Shown: piece after piece, positions 55,090 through 64,000 of the stretch | Numbering within the stretch: position 1 is the stretch's first letter | Layout of the letters: each line of letters opens with the position of its first letter | Assembly (NCBI GenBank): GCA_045105235.1 | Contig: JBGCDH010000023.1 | Span: 54,730-118,729 of the forward strand | DNA from: GCA-2684655 sp045105235 | GTDB taxonomy: Bacteria; Planctomycetota; UBA1135; UBA2386 | DNA length: 64,000 nucleotides | Direction: 5' to 3' | Notes under the pieces: generated by a model | Seen by the model: the letters and a program-made list of their open reading frames with translations, nothing else | What the model was told of the DNA's origin: nothing | Databases searched by the model: none | Program-made: the position numbers and the translations under genes

Positions 55090-55208
55090 CTGACAAATAG
55101 CGTATCCTAGTTCGCTCGGGCCGCGCCAGCGGCGAAGGACCGGGTTCGGCGACTCCGTCAGGACGGTAAGCTATAGGGACCCGGCCCGAGGCCGTTCCCG
55201 CCAAAGAT

Positions 55209-58200
55209 ATGACCCGCTCCGACGAGCTTGAGAGCCCCGACCAGACGCCCACCCGCGAGGCCACCGATCTGCCGGAGGCGCTCGAGAACGCCCTCTACGA
55301 GCTCTTTTTCGAGGCTCCTCGGGAGCAGCGTGCGGCACGCTTCGAGCAGCTCGTTGCCGCCAACCCGACTCGCTCGGAGGCCCTGCTCCAGGCCCGCGAC
55401 GCGCTCGCACGCAGCGACGACATGCTCGGCCACCTGCGCTCAGGCCTCGCAGACGCCAGCACGGACGGCCAGAAGATCGGCCCATTCGAGGTCCTGCAGG
55501 TCCTCGGCGAAGGCGGCTTCGGCACCGTCTACCTGGCGCAGCAGCACCAGCCCGTGCGGCGCCAGGTCGCGCTCAAGGTTTTGCGCCAAGGCCATGCCGG
55601 TGCACGATCACGTCGCCGCTTCGAGGCCGAGCGCCAACTGCTCGCGCGCCTGCAGCATCCGAACATCGCCCAGGTCTACGATGCGGGTGCCACCAGCGCG
55701 CAGCAGCACTACTTCGCGATGGAGTATGTCGACGGCAAGCCCATCACGCAGTGGTGCGCCCATGCTGAGCCCGACATCAAAGCGCGGCTGCTGGTGTTTT
55801 TGCGCGTCTGTGCCGCGGTCCAGCACGCCCACCAGCGTGAGATCGTGCACCGCGACCTCAAGCCATCCAACGTGCTGGTGCACGACCAGGACGGCAAGCC
55901 CGTACCCAAGGTCATCGACTTCGGCATCGCCAAGCTGCTCGCGGCCCGCAACGAGCCAGCGACCGACGATCCGCGCGCGGCCGAAATCGCGCCGAGCGAA
56001 CCGACGCGCGTCGGTGCCCAGGTGGGCACGCCGGGCTACATGAGCCCCGAGCAGGCGGCCGGCGAGTGGATCGATACGCGCACCGACGTCTACTCGCTCG
56101 GCGTCTTGCTCTGCGAACTGCTGACCGGCGAGCAGCCGCTGCCACGCGAAAAACTGCGCACGTCGAGCTTCGTGGCGCTCGCCAAGACCCTCGCCGAAGA
56201 ACCTCCGCGCCGGCCGAGCAACATCGTCGGCCGCAGCGGTCGCGGCGGCCGACGCCTGCACGAGCAGCTGCGTGAGGACCTCGACTGGATCGTGCTCAAG
56301 GCCGTCGCCCAGCGCCGCGACGATCGCTATGCGTCGGTCGCCGCGCTCGCCGATGACATCGAGCGACACCTCGACTGCGAGCCGGTGCTGGCTCGTCAGA
56401 ATGCCGCAGGCTACGTGCTGCGCAAGTTTGCCCGCCGACACCGCGTCGGCGTCGCCATCGCCAGCGTTGCCGCCATCACGCTGCTGGCCGTCTTGTTTGC
56501 GCTGATCTGGGGCCTGCGCGCCGTCAACACCGCGCGCCAGGAAGCGGAGCGCGGCCGCAATCTGGCCGAGAGCCGAGGCGCTGCGGCGCGCATGGCCGTC
56601 GCCCAAATGGCGCTCGACAGCGGCGACGTCGAAACCCTGAGCGAGCGCCTGCGGAGCGTGCCCGTCGAACGGCGCCACTGGGGCTGGCGGCACCTTGCTT
56701 CGCACGTCGACCACAGCCTGATTTCGCTGCCCGTCGACGTCGACTACCTCGAAGTCTTGTGGCTCGACGAGTCTCGTGTGCTGGCCTTTCCCCGCGAAGG
56801 GGACATCGCTTGCTGGAACGTCGACACGGGCGAACTCGAGCACACCTTCGCCGGCTGGAACGCGATCTTCCGCGAGGTCGCCGTCGCGCGCCAACGCGGC
56901 ATCGCGCTCGTCGCCGGGCAGCGCGACATCAGCCTTTGGCGCATGGCTACCGGCAAACGCATGCGCAACGTGCATCGCGTACCTAGCGAAACTCTGGCGA
57001 TCGCATGGTCGAAAGACTGCACGCTGGCAGCCATCGGCGGCAAGGGTGGCTGGCTCGACCTCGTGCCGATTCGACTCGGTGCGGCCGATCCTGAGCGGGG
57101 CAATGTCGGCGGCAAAGCGAGCCAAAAGGCCGGCAAGCAAACGGGCCCACGGACATCGCATGCCGTCTCCGGCAAAGTGCGCCACCGCTTCGACGACGAC
57201 GTTTCGGCCATCGCCTTTCACGGCGACAACGAACTCGTGCTCGGTTTCGAGCGCGGCGAGGTGCGTCGCGTCGACATCGCAACAGGCGAGACCCTCGCCC
57301 TGATGCGCGGCCATACCGATTCGATCGATCACCTGCTACTCGACGCCGAACGCAGCCGCATCTACACGGCTTCGGTCGACACCACGGTGCGCGCCTGGGA
57401 CTTGTCCAATGGCGCGCTCCGCGCCAAGCGAGCGACCTGGGCCCGCGTCCGGCGACTCGCCCTCGAGCCAAGCGGGGAAACCCTGTTCTTGTGTGGCGGC
57501 TGGGTTGACTCGCGCCTCGAAGCAGTGCACGCCAACACCTTTGAACTCGCCGGCCGCTACAATGGCCATCGGCTCGGCGTTCGCAGCGTTGCGGTTAGCC
57601 CCGACCATCGACGCATCGCCACGACATCACGCGACAAGACGCTGCGCGTTTGGCCCATCGCGCCGCCGCAGACCAGCAGCAAGCTCGCGCCCGGTCGCGA
57701 CGCCCGTGTGCTTGCCGCAAGCCGCGACGGCAGCCGCTTTGCCGCGGCATCGGTCGACGGCCACATCACGGTCTGGAATGCGCGCACGCTCAACGCCGAG
57801 CTCGAACTCAAAACGCGCCAGTATTGGACCGGCTGCGAGCTGCATGCCGATCGAGTCTACGTCGTCGGCCAAACGGTGCAGGCACGACGCATCGCCGACG
57901 GCCAGATCCTCGCGGAAGGCCCCACCAACGGACGCCAGATTGAGGGCATGCTCGCCATTCCCGAAACGAATCGACTGATCGGCTGCCACGGTGCCCACGT
58001 GCTGGTCTGGCGGTTGTCGGACCTCGAATTGCTGCATGAAAACGAGATCTCGCCGAAGGCCGGCCGCATCGCTTGGGACGCGAACTCGCAGCGCCCGCTG
58101 CTCGGCGACACCAACGGCGTGTTGCGCATCTTGGATGCGACCGACGGCACCATCGTCGATTCGCGCAAACCCTTCGAGCAAACCGCGTGGAGCGTTGCGT

Positions 58201-58538
58201 TGGCCTGCCGCGACGACCTGCTCGTCTTCGGCGTTGGCAACTCGCTGCGCTTCAAGCGCACCGGCCAAAGCGCGCAGGTGGTTACCGCGCACCACACCAG
58301 CGCCGGAATCTCACCGGACACCCGCCGCGTCGTGACGGGCGGGCCCGACCACAAGGTTCGGCTGTGGGACGCAAACACCGGCGACCAGCTGCTTGTTTTG
58401 GGCGGCATGCCGTACAACGTTTCCGGCGTGCGCTTCGTCGATGGCGGTCGCCGCGTCGTGGCGCTCAGCCACCGCTGGTATGCGCCCTGTGAGATCCACG
58501 TATGGACGGCGCCCGACAACGTCGCGATCGATCGCTAG
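55209..58538 (+). CDS. Serine/threonine protein kinase with WD40 repeat C-terminal half
   Basis: A 1109-residue transmembrane kinase. An 80-residue helical N-terminus is followed by the kinase domain at about 90-385: GEGGFGTVYLA, catalytic Lys about 123 (RRQVALKV), EIVHRDLKPSNVLV, DFGIAKLL, GTPGYMSPEQAAGEW, ending DIERHLDCEPV. A membrane helix lies about 417-440 (ASVAAITLLAVLFALIWGL). From about 495 to the end are WD40-like blades (GHRLGVRSVAVSPDHRRIATTSRDKTLRVW, DHKVRLWDANTGDQLLVLGG). Divergent from the ECF sigma factor gene. Its stop TAG (58536-58538) is formed by the left CTAG of dispersed element copy 5. Confidence 0.92.
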   Translation: MTRSDELESPDQTPTREATDLPEALENALYELFFEAPREQRAARFEQLVAANPTRSEALLQARDALARSDDMLGHLRSGLADASTDGQKIGPFEVLQVLGEGGFGTVYLAQQHQPVRRQVALKVLRQGHAGARSRRRFEAERQLLARLQHPNIAQVYDAGATSAQQHYFAMEYVDGKPITQWCAHAEPDIKARLLVFLRVCAAVQHAHQREIVHRDLKPSNVLVHDQDGKPVPKVIDFGIAKLLAARNEPATDDPRAAEIAPSEPTRVGAQVGTPGYMSPEQAAGEWIDTRTDVYSLGVLLCELLTGEQPLPREKLRTSSFVALAKTLAEEPPRRPSNIVGRSGRGGRRLHEQLREDLDWIVLKAVAQRRDDRYASVAALADDIERHLDCEPVLARQNAAGYVLRKFARRHRVGVAIASVAAITLLAVLFALIWGLRAVNTARQEAERGRNLAESRGAAARMAVAQMALDSGDVETLSERLRSVPVERRHWGWRHLASHVDHSLISLPVDVDYLEVLWLDESRVLAFPREGDIACWNVDTGELEHTFAGWNAIFREVAVARQRGIALVAGQRDISLWRMATGKRMRNVHRVPSETLAIAWSKDCTLAAIGGKGGWLDLVPIRLGAADPERGNVGGKASQKAGKQTGPRTSHAVSGKVRHRFDDDVSAIAFHGDNELVLGFERGEVRRVDIATGETLALMRGHTDSIDHLLLDAERSRIYTASVDTTVRAWDLSNGALRAKRATWARVRRLALEPSGETLFLCGGWVDSRLEAVHANTFELAGRYNGHRLGVRSVAVSPDHRRIATTSRDKTLRVWPIAPPQTSSKLAPGRDARVLAASRDGSRFAAASVDGHITVWNARTLNAELELKTRQYWTGCELHADRVYVVGQTVQARRIADGQILAEGPTNGRQIEGMLAIPETNRLIGCHGAHVLVWRLSDLELLHENEISPKAGRIAWDANSQRPLLGDTNGVLRILDATDGTIVDSRKPFEQTAWSVALACRDDLLVFGVGNSLRFKRTGQSAQVVTAHHTSAGISPDTRRVVTGGPDHKVRLWDANTGDQLLVLGGMPYNVSGVRFVDGGRRVVALSHRWYAPCEIHVWTAPDNVAIDR

Positions 58539-58731
58539 TGTCGTGCACCGGATATCGGGGACATTCTGCGCGCGCAAACGCCCGCCGCGGCGTTGCTGCT
58601 CCTCGGCAGGAAGGCAGGAAGTAGCGAAGGCCAGGAAGTAGCGAAGTAGGGAACATGCATTCGTCGCAGCGCCTTGCGACGAACACCCTCGCATCCCGGA
58701 TCACGCCCCGTCTACCAGATGCACGCACTAG
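58535..58731 (+). repeat. Dispersed CTAG-ended element, copy 5
   Basis: 197 bp from CTAG 58535-58538 to CTAG 58728-58731, with left end CTAGTGTCGTGCACCGGATA and right end ACCAGATGCACGCACTAG. Both internal hairpins are perfect. An insert of duplicated ggaagtagcgaa sequence separates them. It lies between the convergent kinase and exported-protein genes; the right end stops 8 bp before the stop codon of the minus-strand gene. Confidence 0.92.
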
Positions 58732-58739
58732 CGCCGAGG

Positions 58740-61133
58740 CTACTGCCGCCAGCGCAGATCGATGTCCGCCGAGGTGATCCACCCAAACGCGTTCCAGCCG
58801 GGCGTGAAGACACCCCACTGGCACGCGAGCATCGCACCGGGCAGCGCGCCGAGCGGAATCGGCAGGTCGACGGCGCCAGCTCCGCCGGGCGATGTCACGG
58901 TCGGCAGCGCCACCAGAATCGGCAGGTCCATGTAGAGCGTGCAGCCCGGCGCACCGGGAATCGGCAGCGTATTCAGCTGATCGCCGATCACCAGCACGGC
59001 GAGGCTGTTGGCCGGCGCGTTGGCGATCTCGATCTGGAAGCTGTTGTTGCCTGGGTAGGGCGAACCGGCGGCGACAATTTCGGGCAGCGTGCCGCCCGGC
59101 CCCACACACCCCTGCCCAAACGGGAACGCCGCGCCAGCCACTGGATCATAGATCCTTGCCCGGATGTCTTCGATCAGCCCAATGGAGTCACTCTCCAGCA
59201 GCCAGCCAAACATCACGCCGTTGGGTTCGTTGGTCGCGCCAGCAGCGTCGACGACCGAGGTCGCGCGCAGCGCACGCTGGTAGGGACCGTTCAAGACTTC
59301 GATGGCGCTGTTCTCGACCAGAACATTGCCGGCCGTGTCCACGCGCGCCGCATAGATGTCGACTTCGAAGGCGCTGTTGAACGGTTCACTCAGGTAGCCA
59401 ACGCTGAACTCGGTCGAACCCGCACCGACGGCGGGTCCGCTCTCGAAGTCGGGCGTCGCGCGGATGTCGAACGGCGCGCCAAGCAAACCGGCTGCGTGGA
59501 AGCGATGGCCACGGATGTCGAACGTGTCTTCCCAAACAACCAGTCCGGCGGGGTTGTTGCCACCGTCGAGCTGCGCGATGTCGGGGCGGCGTTCGTTGTC
59601 GCCGATCTGCGATCCGGGCATGGCGGTCGGCGACTGGAGGAAGGTCGAGTTGACGTTGGTCATGATGACCAGCGCCGTGCGCACATCAAAGTCTCCGGGA
59701 GCCGGCGTGGTCCAGAACCGCTCCCAGACCATGCGAACTTCGGCGCCGGACGTCTGCAGATACGTGCGCGGCATCCGGACGCGCTGCACGTAGCCCGAAC
59801 CCGCCGACTCGACGACGAACTCGTTGCCCAAGGTCACGCCTGTGGCCGGCAGGCTCTGCAGCTGTATCTGGCGCGCCACGATCTGCGTCGGGGTCACGCT
59901 GCCGTTCGGGGTACGATCCCAGGCAAGCTGCATGCGGTTGCTGCCAATCGACAGCGCCGGCCGCAAATCGCGGGTCGCGAGCGGGATGGTCGTCAGCTGC
60001 TGCACGCCACCCGGAAGGCTCCCCGTCGTCGATTCGAGGCGGCGACCCTGCAGCCCCGTCGAGCCCGCCCACGCGACGTAGAAGCCACTGAAGCCCCCGA
60101 CGCCTAGATAGCCAACGGTCGGCGTGCGGAAGAATCCCGAACCGGTCACAAAGATCAGGCCTCCAAGCACCGTGCCGTCCCGCCGATACCGCACGGCACG
60201 GATACGCCGATCGTTGGCCGACAACCGACGTTCCCAGACGCAAACGAAAACGTCGTGGAGCGGGTCGTAGCCAACGTCAGGATTGGTATCGACCCAGCCG
60301 CTGCCGCCGGGGCTTAGCACGGGCCCGACCGCCGGGTCGATGATCACGGGATAGCTTGCGCGGTCGAGAAACGACGCCGGCACGACCAGTTCGATGCGCC
60401 CCCTACCGTCGTATCTCGTCGCGACCGGCACGCGCGCCGACTCGAGCCCCGCGTCTGCACGAGAGAACGCAACCGCTTCGCCGTAGCGCACGGCCGGTGC
60501 ACCTGCGGCCGAAAACTGCAGCGCCTGATGGGCCGCGGCGCGCGCCGGAGCGTGCAGCGACGGCGAATGCGCGGCAATCCCGAGCACAAAGTCGCCGCTG
60601 CCACGGGGCCGGCGATGCAGCACAAACGACTGCTCCATGCCGGTTGGCTGCAGTCGGTAGCGCTCGGTCACGTCCGCGTGCTCGAAGTGCACGCGAGACG
60701 TTTCGACGCGGCGCGCGGTCGGGGCGCCTGAACCGCGCACGGCCCGCGAACGCGGGCCGTGGCTGCGGCCCCAGTCGGCCAGCTGCAGGCGCAGCTCGAC
60801 CAGCGCTTCGGCAGCCATCGGATGGGCAACCTGCAGCGTCGCACCGCGGGAGTCGAAGTCGACGTGGAAGCCCCGGCCATCCGCGCCAAACGTGCCGTCC
60901 GGTCTAGCGAACATGCCAAGCACGTCCGAGGTGCGCGGCGCGGGCGCTTCGGCCCGGAACTTGGCTGGCGCTCCGGCAGGATCGCCGACAGGCCTTTCTG
61001 CAGGAATCTCTGCAGGCGGCGCCTGCGCGTGCAGCGCGCACGGCACCGCGATCCACGAAAGGGCTGCCAGCAAGGTGCTACCGGCAACGGTGGCCCTGAG
61101 GCACGAAAAGGTCCGAGTTCTGGCTATCGACAT
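58740..61133 (-). CDS. Large exported protein with clade-specific C-terminal module
   Basis: A 797-residue protein starting at ATG 61133. Signal peptide MSIARTRTFSCLRATVAGSTL... cleaved after ALHA. A central region of seven or more blades reads like an FG-GAP or DUF-type propeller (DRRIRAVRYRRDGTVLGG, PTVGYLGVGGFSGFYVAW, TQIVARQIQLQ). The last 130 residues (FGQGCVGPGGTLPEIVA, LAVLVIGDQLNTLPIPGAPGC, LPIPLGALPGAMLACQWG, GWNAFGWITSADIDLRW) form a module I associate with many exported proteins of Poly30-like planctomycetes, probably a surface or sorting domain. No catalytic motif. Confidence 0.72.
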   Translation of the reverse strand: MSIARTRTFSCLRATVAGSTLLAALSWIAVPCALHAQAPPAEIPAERPVGDPAGAPAKFRAEAPAPRTSDVLGMFARPDGTFGADGRGFHVDFDSRGATLQVAHPMAAEALVELRLQLADWGRSHGPRSRAVRGSGAPTARRVETSRVHFEHADVTERYRLQPTGMEQSFVLHRRPRGSGDFVLGIAAHSPSLHAPARAAAHQALQFSAAGAPAVRYGEAVAFSRADAGLESARVPVATRYDGRGRIELVVPASFLDRASYPVIIDPAVGPVLSPGGSGWVDTNPDVGYDPLHDVFVCVWERRLSANDRRIRAVRYRRDGTVLGGLIFVTGSGFFRTPTVGYLGVGGFSGFYVAWAGSTGLQGRRLESTTGSLPGGVQQLTTIPLATRDLRPALSIGSNRMQLAWDRTPNGSVTPTQIVARQIQLQSLPATGVTLGNEFVVESAGSGYVQRVRMPRTYLQTSGAEVRMVWERFWTTPAPGDFDVRTALVIMTNVNSTFLQSPTAMPGSQIGDNERRPDIAQLDGGNNPAGLVVWEDTFDIRGHRFHAAGLLGAPFDIRATPDFESGPAVGAGSTEFSVGYLSEPFNSAFEVDIYAARVDTAGNVLVENSAIEVLNGPYQRALRATSVVDAAGATNEPNGVMFGWLLESDSIGLIEDIRARIYDPVAGAAFPFGQGCVGPGGTLPEIVAAGSPYPGNNSFQIEIANAPANSLAVLVIGDQLNTLPIPGAPGCTLYMDLPILVALPTVTSPGGAGAVDLPIPLGALPGAMLACQWGVFTPGWNAFGWITSADIDLRWRQ

Positions 61134-61463
61134 GACGAGCTGGGGAATGCCAGCTCGCCGCTCATGTCGCGCGGCTTCTGCGAAAGTTTGGCATCCGATC
61201 CGCAAGCCAATTGCGTGGTCACGCCGTTGGTCCAAAGACAGGGTGACACCCCTCGCAACGCCGCCCCAGCGGTCTGCCTACTCGGTTGAAGCCGATACCA
61301 ACTCGTTGGTCATCGGCGCCTTCGAACGAGCCAATCCGCGCCGAAATCGCATCTGCCGCCGGGTGGCCCCGGGTGGTTCCCCACCCGAAGCTCCCACAGA
61401 TTCGGACATGCGGATTTCCCGCATCCGAGTCCTCAGAATCATGGGTTCGGTGCGCGGCCCGAC
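61134..61463. other. 330-bp gap between two exported-protein genes
   Basis: No gene seen. It should carry the promoter of the 58740 gene (minus) and the 3' region of the 61464 gene. A small hairpin ATGCGG/CCGCAT at about 61408-61424 lacks a T-tract, so I do not call it a terminator. Confidence 0.45.
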
Positions 61464-62312
61464 CTACAGAGCAACCATGTTGGTCCACGTGCCCGGGAAG
61501 TCATCCGGATCCGCGGTGATGTCGAGCGCCTGCACGAAGATCAACCCCGGCGGAAACGGCGGCAGGTCGATGAAGGTGCGTCCCTCTGGATCCGCCACGA
61601 AGAACGCGTCGGAGAAGAACACCGTGCCCGGATCGAGCAGCAGCAGGTAGCCGAAATCGAGCGTTTGCAGGCCCGGTCCGGCGCTATCGGCCAGCACAAG
61701 CAGGACCACGTCGTTGGGCCGCGTATCGATGCGCAGGTAGTTGCGGTCGACGCCGTTGAACGGCTCGCGGCGCTGGATCATCGGCAGCACGCCGACGCCT
61801 TCGGCCAGCAGGGTCGAGCCCGCACTGTTCGAAAACAGCACCGGCTGGAAGCCCGGCACGGACTGGTTGGGCACCGTGACAACCATCTCGTCGGCGGTGC
61901 GCGACACGGTCGTCGCAAGCTCACCGCCAATCGCAATCGTCGGCGCGTTGCCGAGATCCAGCTCGGTGCCGTGCAGCGTCAGCTGGCCGTTGTTGATGCG
62001 GGTCACGAAGAACGGCCGCGCCGCCGTCAGCTGCGGCTGGCCGAGCACCGGCGCGGTCGCAGCGCCAAAGAACGCCCCGCGTAGGCCGTAGGTGAACGCG
62101 GCTGCGTGCGGCTCGGCAACTACGCCGCTGCCCTGGCTGCCCTGCAGGCTGTAGAGAGCGGTGCCGGCTTCGCCACCGCTACCGAACTCGGTCGCGGCCA
62201 TGAAGTAGGTCTGGCTGCTGGCGGCGCCGCCTTCTTTGTGCTGGGCAGGCGCGTCCGCTCCGACAAGCGCAAGAACGACGGCGACTCGAAACTCTGTGCG
62301 CAGAACACCCAT
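61464..62312 (-). CDS. Exported protein coupled to the collagen-like gene
   Basis: A 282-residue protein starting at ATG 62312, which overlaps the collagen-like gene's stop as TGATG. Signal peptide MGVLRTEFRVAVVLALVGADAPAQ. The mature protein is predicted beta-rich and ends FPGTWTNMVAL, with AFTYGLRGAFFGAATAPVLGQP and NGQLTLHGTELDLGNAPTI segments that resemble IPT/beta-sandwich repeats (ADEMVVTVPNQ). No family recognised. Tight coupling suggests it is secreted with, or binds, the collagen-like protein. Confidence 0.68.
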   Translation of the reverse strand: MGVLRTEFRVAVVLALVGADAPAQHKEGGAASSQTYFMAATEFGSGGEAGTALYSLQGSQGSGVVAEPHAAAFTYGLRGAFFGAATAPVLGQPQLTAARPFFVTRINNGQLTLHGTELDLGNAPTIAIGGELATTVSRTADEMVVTVPNQSVPGFQPVLFSNSAGSTLLAEGVGVLPMIQRREPFNGVDRNYLRIDTRPNDVVLLVLADSAGPGLQTLDFGYLLLLDPGTVFFSDAFFVADPEGRTFIDLPPFPPGLIFVQALDITADPDDFPGTWTNMVAL

Positions 62313-64000
62313 CACTTTACCCCCGTCCACGCCATGGACATTTGATTCAGGGTGGCGGAATTCAGGTTCAACGTTCCTGGGTGAAACAACTGAACCAAAA
62401 TGCTGTCTCCGGCCTGAACGCCGACATGATGCGTTGCCTGAAGCGAACTGCTAGGCGAAACGTAGTAAGCGACTTCAACACCATTCACGAAGATCTTCGA
62501 TTGCGTAGACCCTGCGTTCCCATAGAAGGTTAGCGAAATCGAAATCACACCGGAGCGCTGCACGATCATGCTGCCATCAACCTGCGGCGCAAAAACGTCC
62601 GTGGACGTGTTTTGCACAACGGTTCCATACACAACGTTGGCCAAGGACGCCGACGGAAAGCTTGCTCCGTTGCTTACCTGCCCGACAAACACCTCGGTGC
62701 TCTGCGCATCCGTCCCCGGCGCCCGCGTCGCCAAAGCCGGCATCGTCTGGAACGGGCTCGTAAACGTCAGCTGCGAGAAGAACAGCAGTCCGTCGCTCGT
62801 AACCACATCGCCGGCGACCAGCGAAGACTGCACGGCGCAGTTTGACAGCAGGATCGGTGCCGCCGAGGTGTCCTCGACCGCGACGCCCGCACCCGAACGG
62901 ATTTGACCGCCGGTCACCTGCAGTTCGCCATTGCCGCTGACCACGGCCTTGCCAAACAGGTCCGGATCGCGCAGCCACGCGCGCGCGCGGCCGTTGGCGG
63001 TGCCGTCGCCAGTCATGTCGACCGCCGGCGTCATCGGGTCCACCGGCCAGAACGTGCCGCTGCGCCCCTGGATCGTGCCGCGCACGCCGTGGATCGGAAT
63101 CCCCGCACCATTGAGCACGCGGAAGTTGACGTTGTCGAACAGGATGCCGGAGCTGCTCGCCGTCGTGACATCGAGCTCAACCGCGTTGTCGGTGCCGTAG
63201 CCGTAGACGACGCAGTCGCTCAGGTAGAGCTGCGTCGGCGCAGTGTTGCCCGAGATGGTCAGCGCATCGCCGCCCGCACTGGCGTTGATGTCGATGCCGA
63301 GCATCGAGACGACGCCGGCGGTGTGCGTGACCTGGCCGCGGATTTGCGTCGCGAACGACTTGCCGTTGACGAGAGCCGTCACGTGGATGCCTGCGCGCAG
63401 CGCGACGTCTTCGATGTAGTTGCCGGGACGAACCAGCACCGACGTGGGGTTGCCGGCACCAAAGCCGTCGAGATCGGCCTGGTCGATTGCCGCCTGGATG
63501 CTCGTGTGCGTCGCGCCGCTACCAAGCACCGTGTCGACGATGTAGCGAGCCGCCTGCGCACCGGGCACGCCCTGCGGACCGGCTGGACCGACCGCACCGG
63601 CCGGACCGGGATCGCCCTGTGCGCCGGTCGCGCCCGCAAGCCCCATCGGCCCCGTCGCGCCGGGATCCCCCTGGATGCCTTGCATGCCCTGAATACCAGG
63701 AACGCCCTGCAGACCTGCAGGACCGGTCGGGCCGGCAGGACCCTCTGGACCGATCGCGCCCACCGCACCATCCGCTCCCGCGGGGCCGGTTGGACCGGTC
63801 GGGCCCGCCGGACCTTCCGGGCCCACGGCGCCGGCAGCGCCCGCTGGTCCTTCTGGACCGAGCGCGCCAACCGCACCACCGGCTCCCGCTGGGCCGGTTG
63901 GGCCTGCCGGGCCCGCCGGACCTTCCGGGCCGACGGCGCCGGCAGCGCCCGCTGGTCCTTCTGGACCGATCGCGCCCACCGCACCATCCGCTCCCGCGGG
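62312..64000 (-). CDS. Collagen-like exported protein (N-terminus beyond window)
   Basis: The 5' part lies past 64000. The visible 562 residues start in a Gly-X-Y repeat (about 49 triplets, 63560-64000, rich in GPA, GPT, GPE), typical of bacterial collagen-like stalks. Then follows about 300 residues of right-handed beta-helix type (ARYIVDTVLGSGATHTSIQAAID, SVLVRPGNYIEDVALRAG) and a C-terminal jelly-roll-like head of about 130 residues (VQRSGVISISLTFYGNAG, IFVNGVEVAYYVSP, VGVQAGDSILVQLFHPG), resembling C1q/BclA heads that trimerise collagen stalks. The domain names for the last two parts are inference from pattern. No hydroxyproline or sorting motif is visible. Confidence 0.82.
   Translation of the reverse strand, partial: PAGADGAVGAIGPEGPAGAAGAVGPEGPAGPAGPTGPAGAGGAVGALGPEGPAGAAGAVGPEGPAGPTGPTGPAGADGAVGAIGPEGPAGPTGPAGLQGVPGIQGMQGIQGDPGATGPMGLAGATGAQGDPGPAGAVGPAGPQGVPGAQAARYIVDTVLGSGATHTSIQAAIDQADLDGFGAGNPTSVLVRPGNYIEDVALRAGIHVTALVNGKSFATQIRGQVTHTAGVVSMLGIDINASAGGDALTISGNTAPTQLYLSDCVVYGYGTDNAVELDVTTASSSGILFDNVNFRVLNGAGIPIHGVRGTIQGRSGTFWPVDPMTPAVDMTGDGTANGRARAWLRDPDLFGKAVVSGNGELQVTGGQIRSGAGVAVEDTSAAPILLSNCAVQSSLVAGDVVTSDGLLFFSQLTFTSPFQTMPALATRAPGTDAQSTEVFVGQVSNGASFPSASLANVVYGTVVQNTSTDVFAPQVDGSMIVQRSGVISISLTFYGNAGSTQSKIFVNGVEVAYYVSPSSSLQATHHVGVQAGDSILVQLFHPGTLNLNSATLNQMSMAWTGVK
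63721..64000. repeat. 108-bp higher-order repeat in the collagen-like region
   Basis: The sequence cgatcgcgcc or its variant cgagcgcgcc recurs at 63751, 63859 and 63967, exactly 108 bp apart. Each unit encodes 36 residues (12 Gly-X-Y triplets). The first and third units are nearly identical. The array runs into the window edge. Confidence 0.85.

Noticed and set aside
61408..61424. Hairpin downstream of the 61464 gene as an intrinsic terminator
   Set aside because: Six base pairs without a following T-tract on the transcribed strand.

Overview
The window is GC-rich bacterial chromosome with almost no spare DNA. It most likely comes from a planctomycete, probably one related to the deep-branching Poly30/Saltatorellus-type isolates. 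Evidence for this: two ECF sigma factor plus Ser/Thr kinase pairs, with kinases carrying TPR or WD40-like C-terminal halves; large exported proteins, one ending in a Gly/Pro-rich C-terminal module I associate with that clade; a MurA, implying peptidoglycan synthesis; and a bacterial collagen-like protein. The lineage call is inference, because no rRNA or tRNA gene is present.

Layout. 1-3400: minus-strand ABC export cluster of Gld type (permease, ATPase, start of a third gene) and rho. 4269-6895: a divergent ClpP and an exported protein of unknown role. 6888-12680: a minus-strand chemotaxis operon, cheW-mcp-cheA-cheD-cheB, without cheY or cheR. 12902-18116: guaB-guaA, a small lipoprotein and pgi. 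18159-24230: an SSS symporter, a DegT-type aminotransferase, and two translationally coupled genes sharing an N-terminal domain, the second an HD-GYP protein. 24355-31405: murA, a beta-propeller gene, two small lipoproteins (one a probable class II c-type cytochrome), galT, and an NSS symporter with a 58-residue MetS-like small subunit. 31418-37360: ECF sigma factor, TPR kinase and a propeller/multiheme lipoprotein. 37425-39386: asnS and a GNAT gene. 39904-45290: the translation operon nusA-infB-ylxP-rbfA. 46594-54433: selD and selA facing away from recJ, a VTT membrane protein and polA. 54505-58538: a second ECF/kinase pair. 58740-64000: three exported proteins, the last a collagen-like protein cut by the window edge.

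Two things stand out. First, five copies of a 112-216 bp dispersed element (25951, 28197, 44588, 46431, 58535) lie at gene 3' ends. The element has roughly 20-bp terminal inverted repeats starting with CTAG and a conserved internal hairpin. In four copies the left CTAG supplies the TAG stop of the upstream gene. In the 46431 copy the right CTAG also supplies the stop of the convergent selD. This fits a non-autonomous element that inserts at CTAG, a tetranucleotide apparently concentrated at stop codons, with a 4-bp duplication that leaves both reading frames intact. Second, selD is itself a selenoprotein gene. Reading through an in-frame UGA at codon 18 restores the normal N-terminus of selenophosphate synthetase, and a bacterial SECIS-like hairpin follows the UGA. 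With the adjacent selA this indicates a working selenocysteine pathway, although selB and selC are outside the window.

No CRISPR array, prophage, transposase gene, rRNA or tRNA was found. Start codons were chosen by family length, overlaps (ATGA, TGATG, TAGTG) and Shine-Dalgarno sites where visible. SD sites are generally weak, so several starts remain uncertain.
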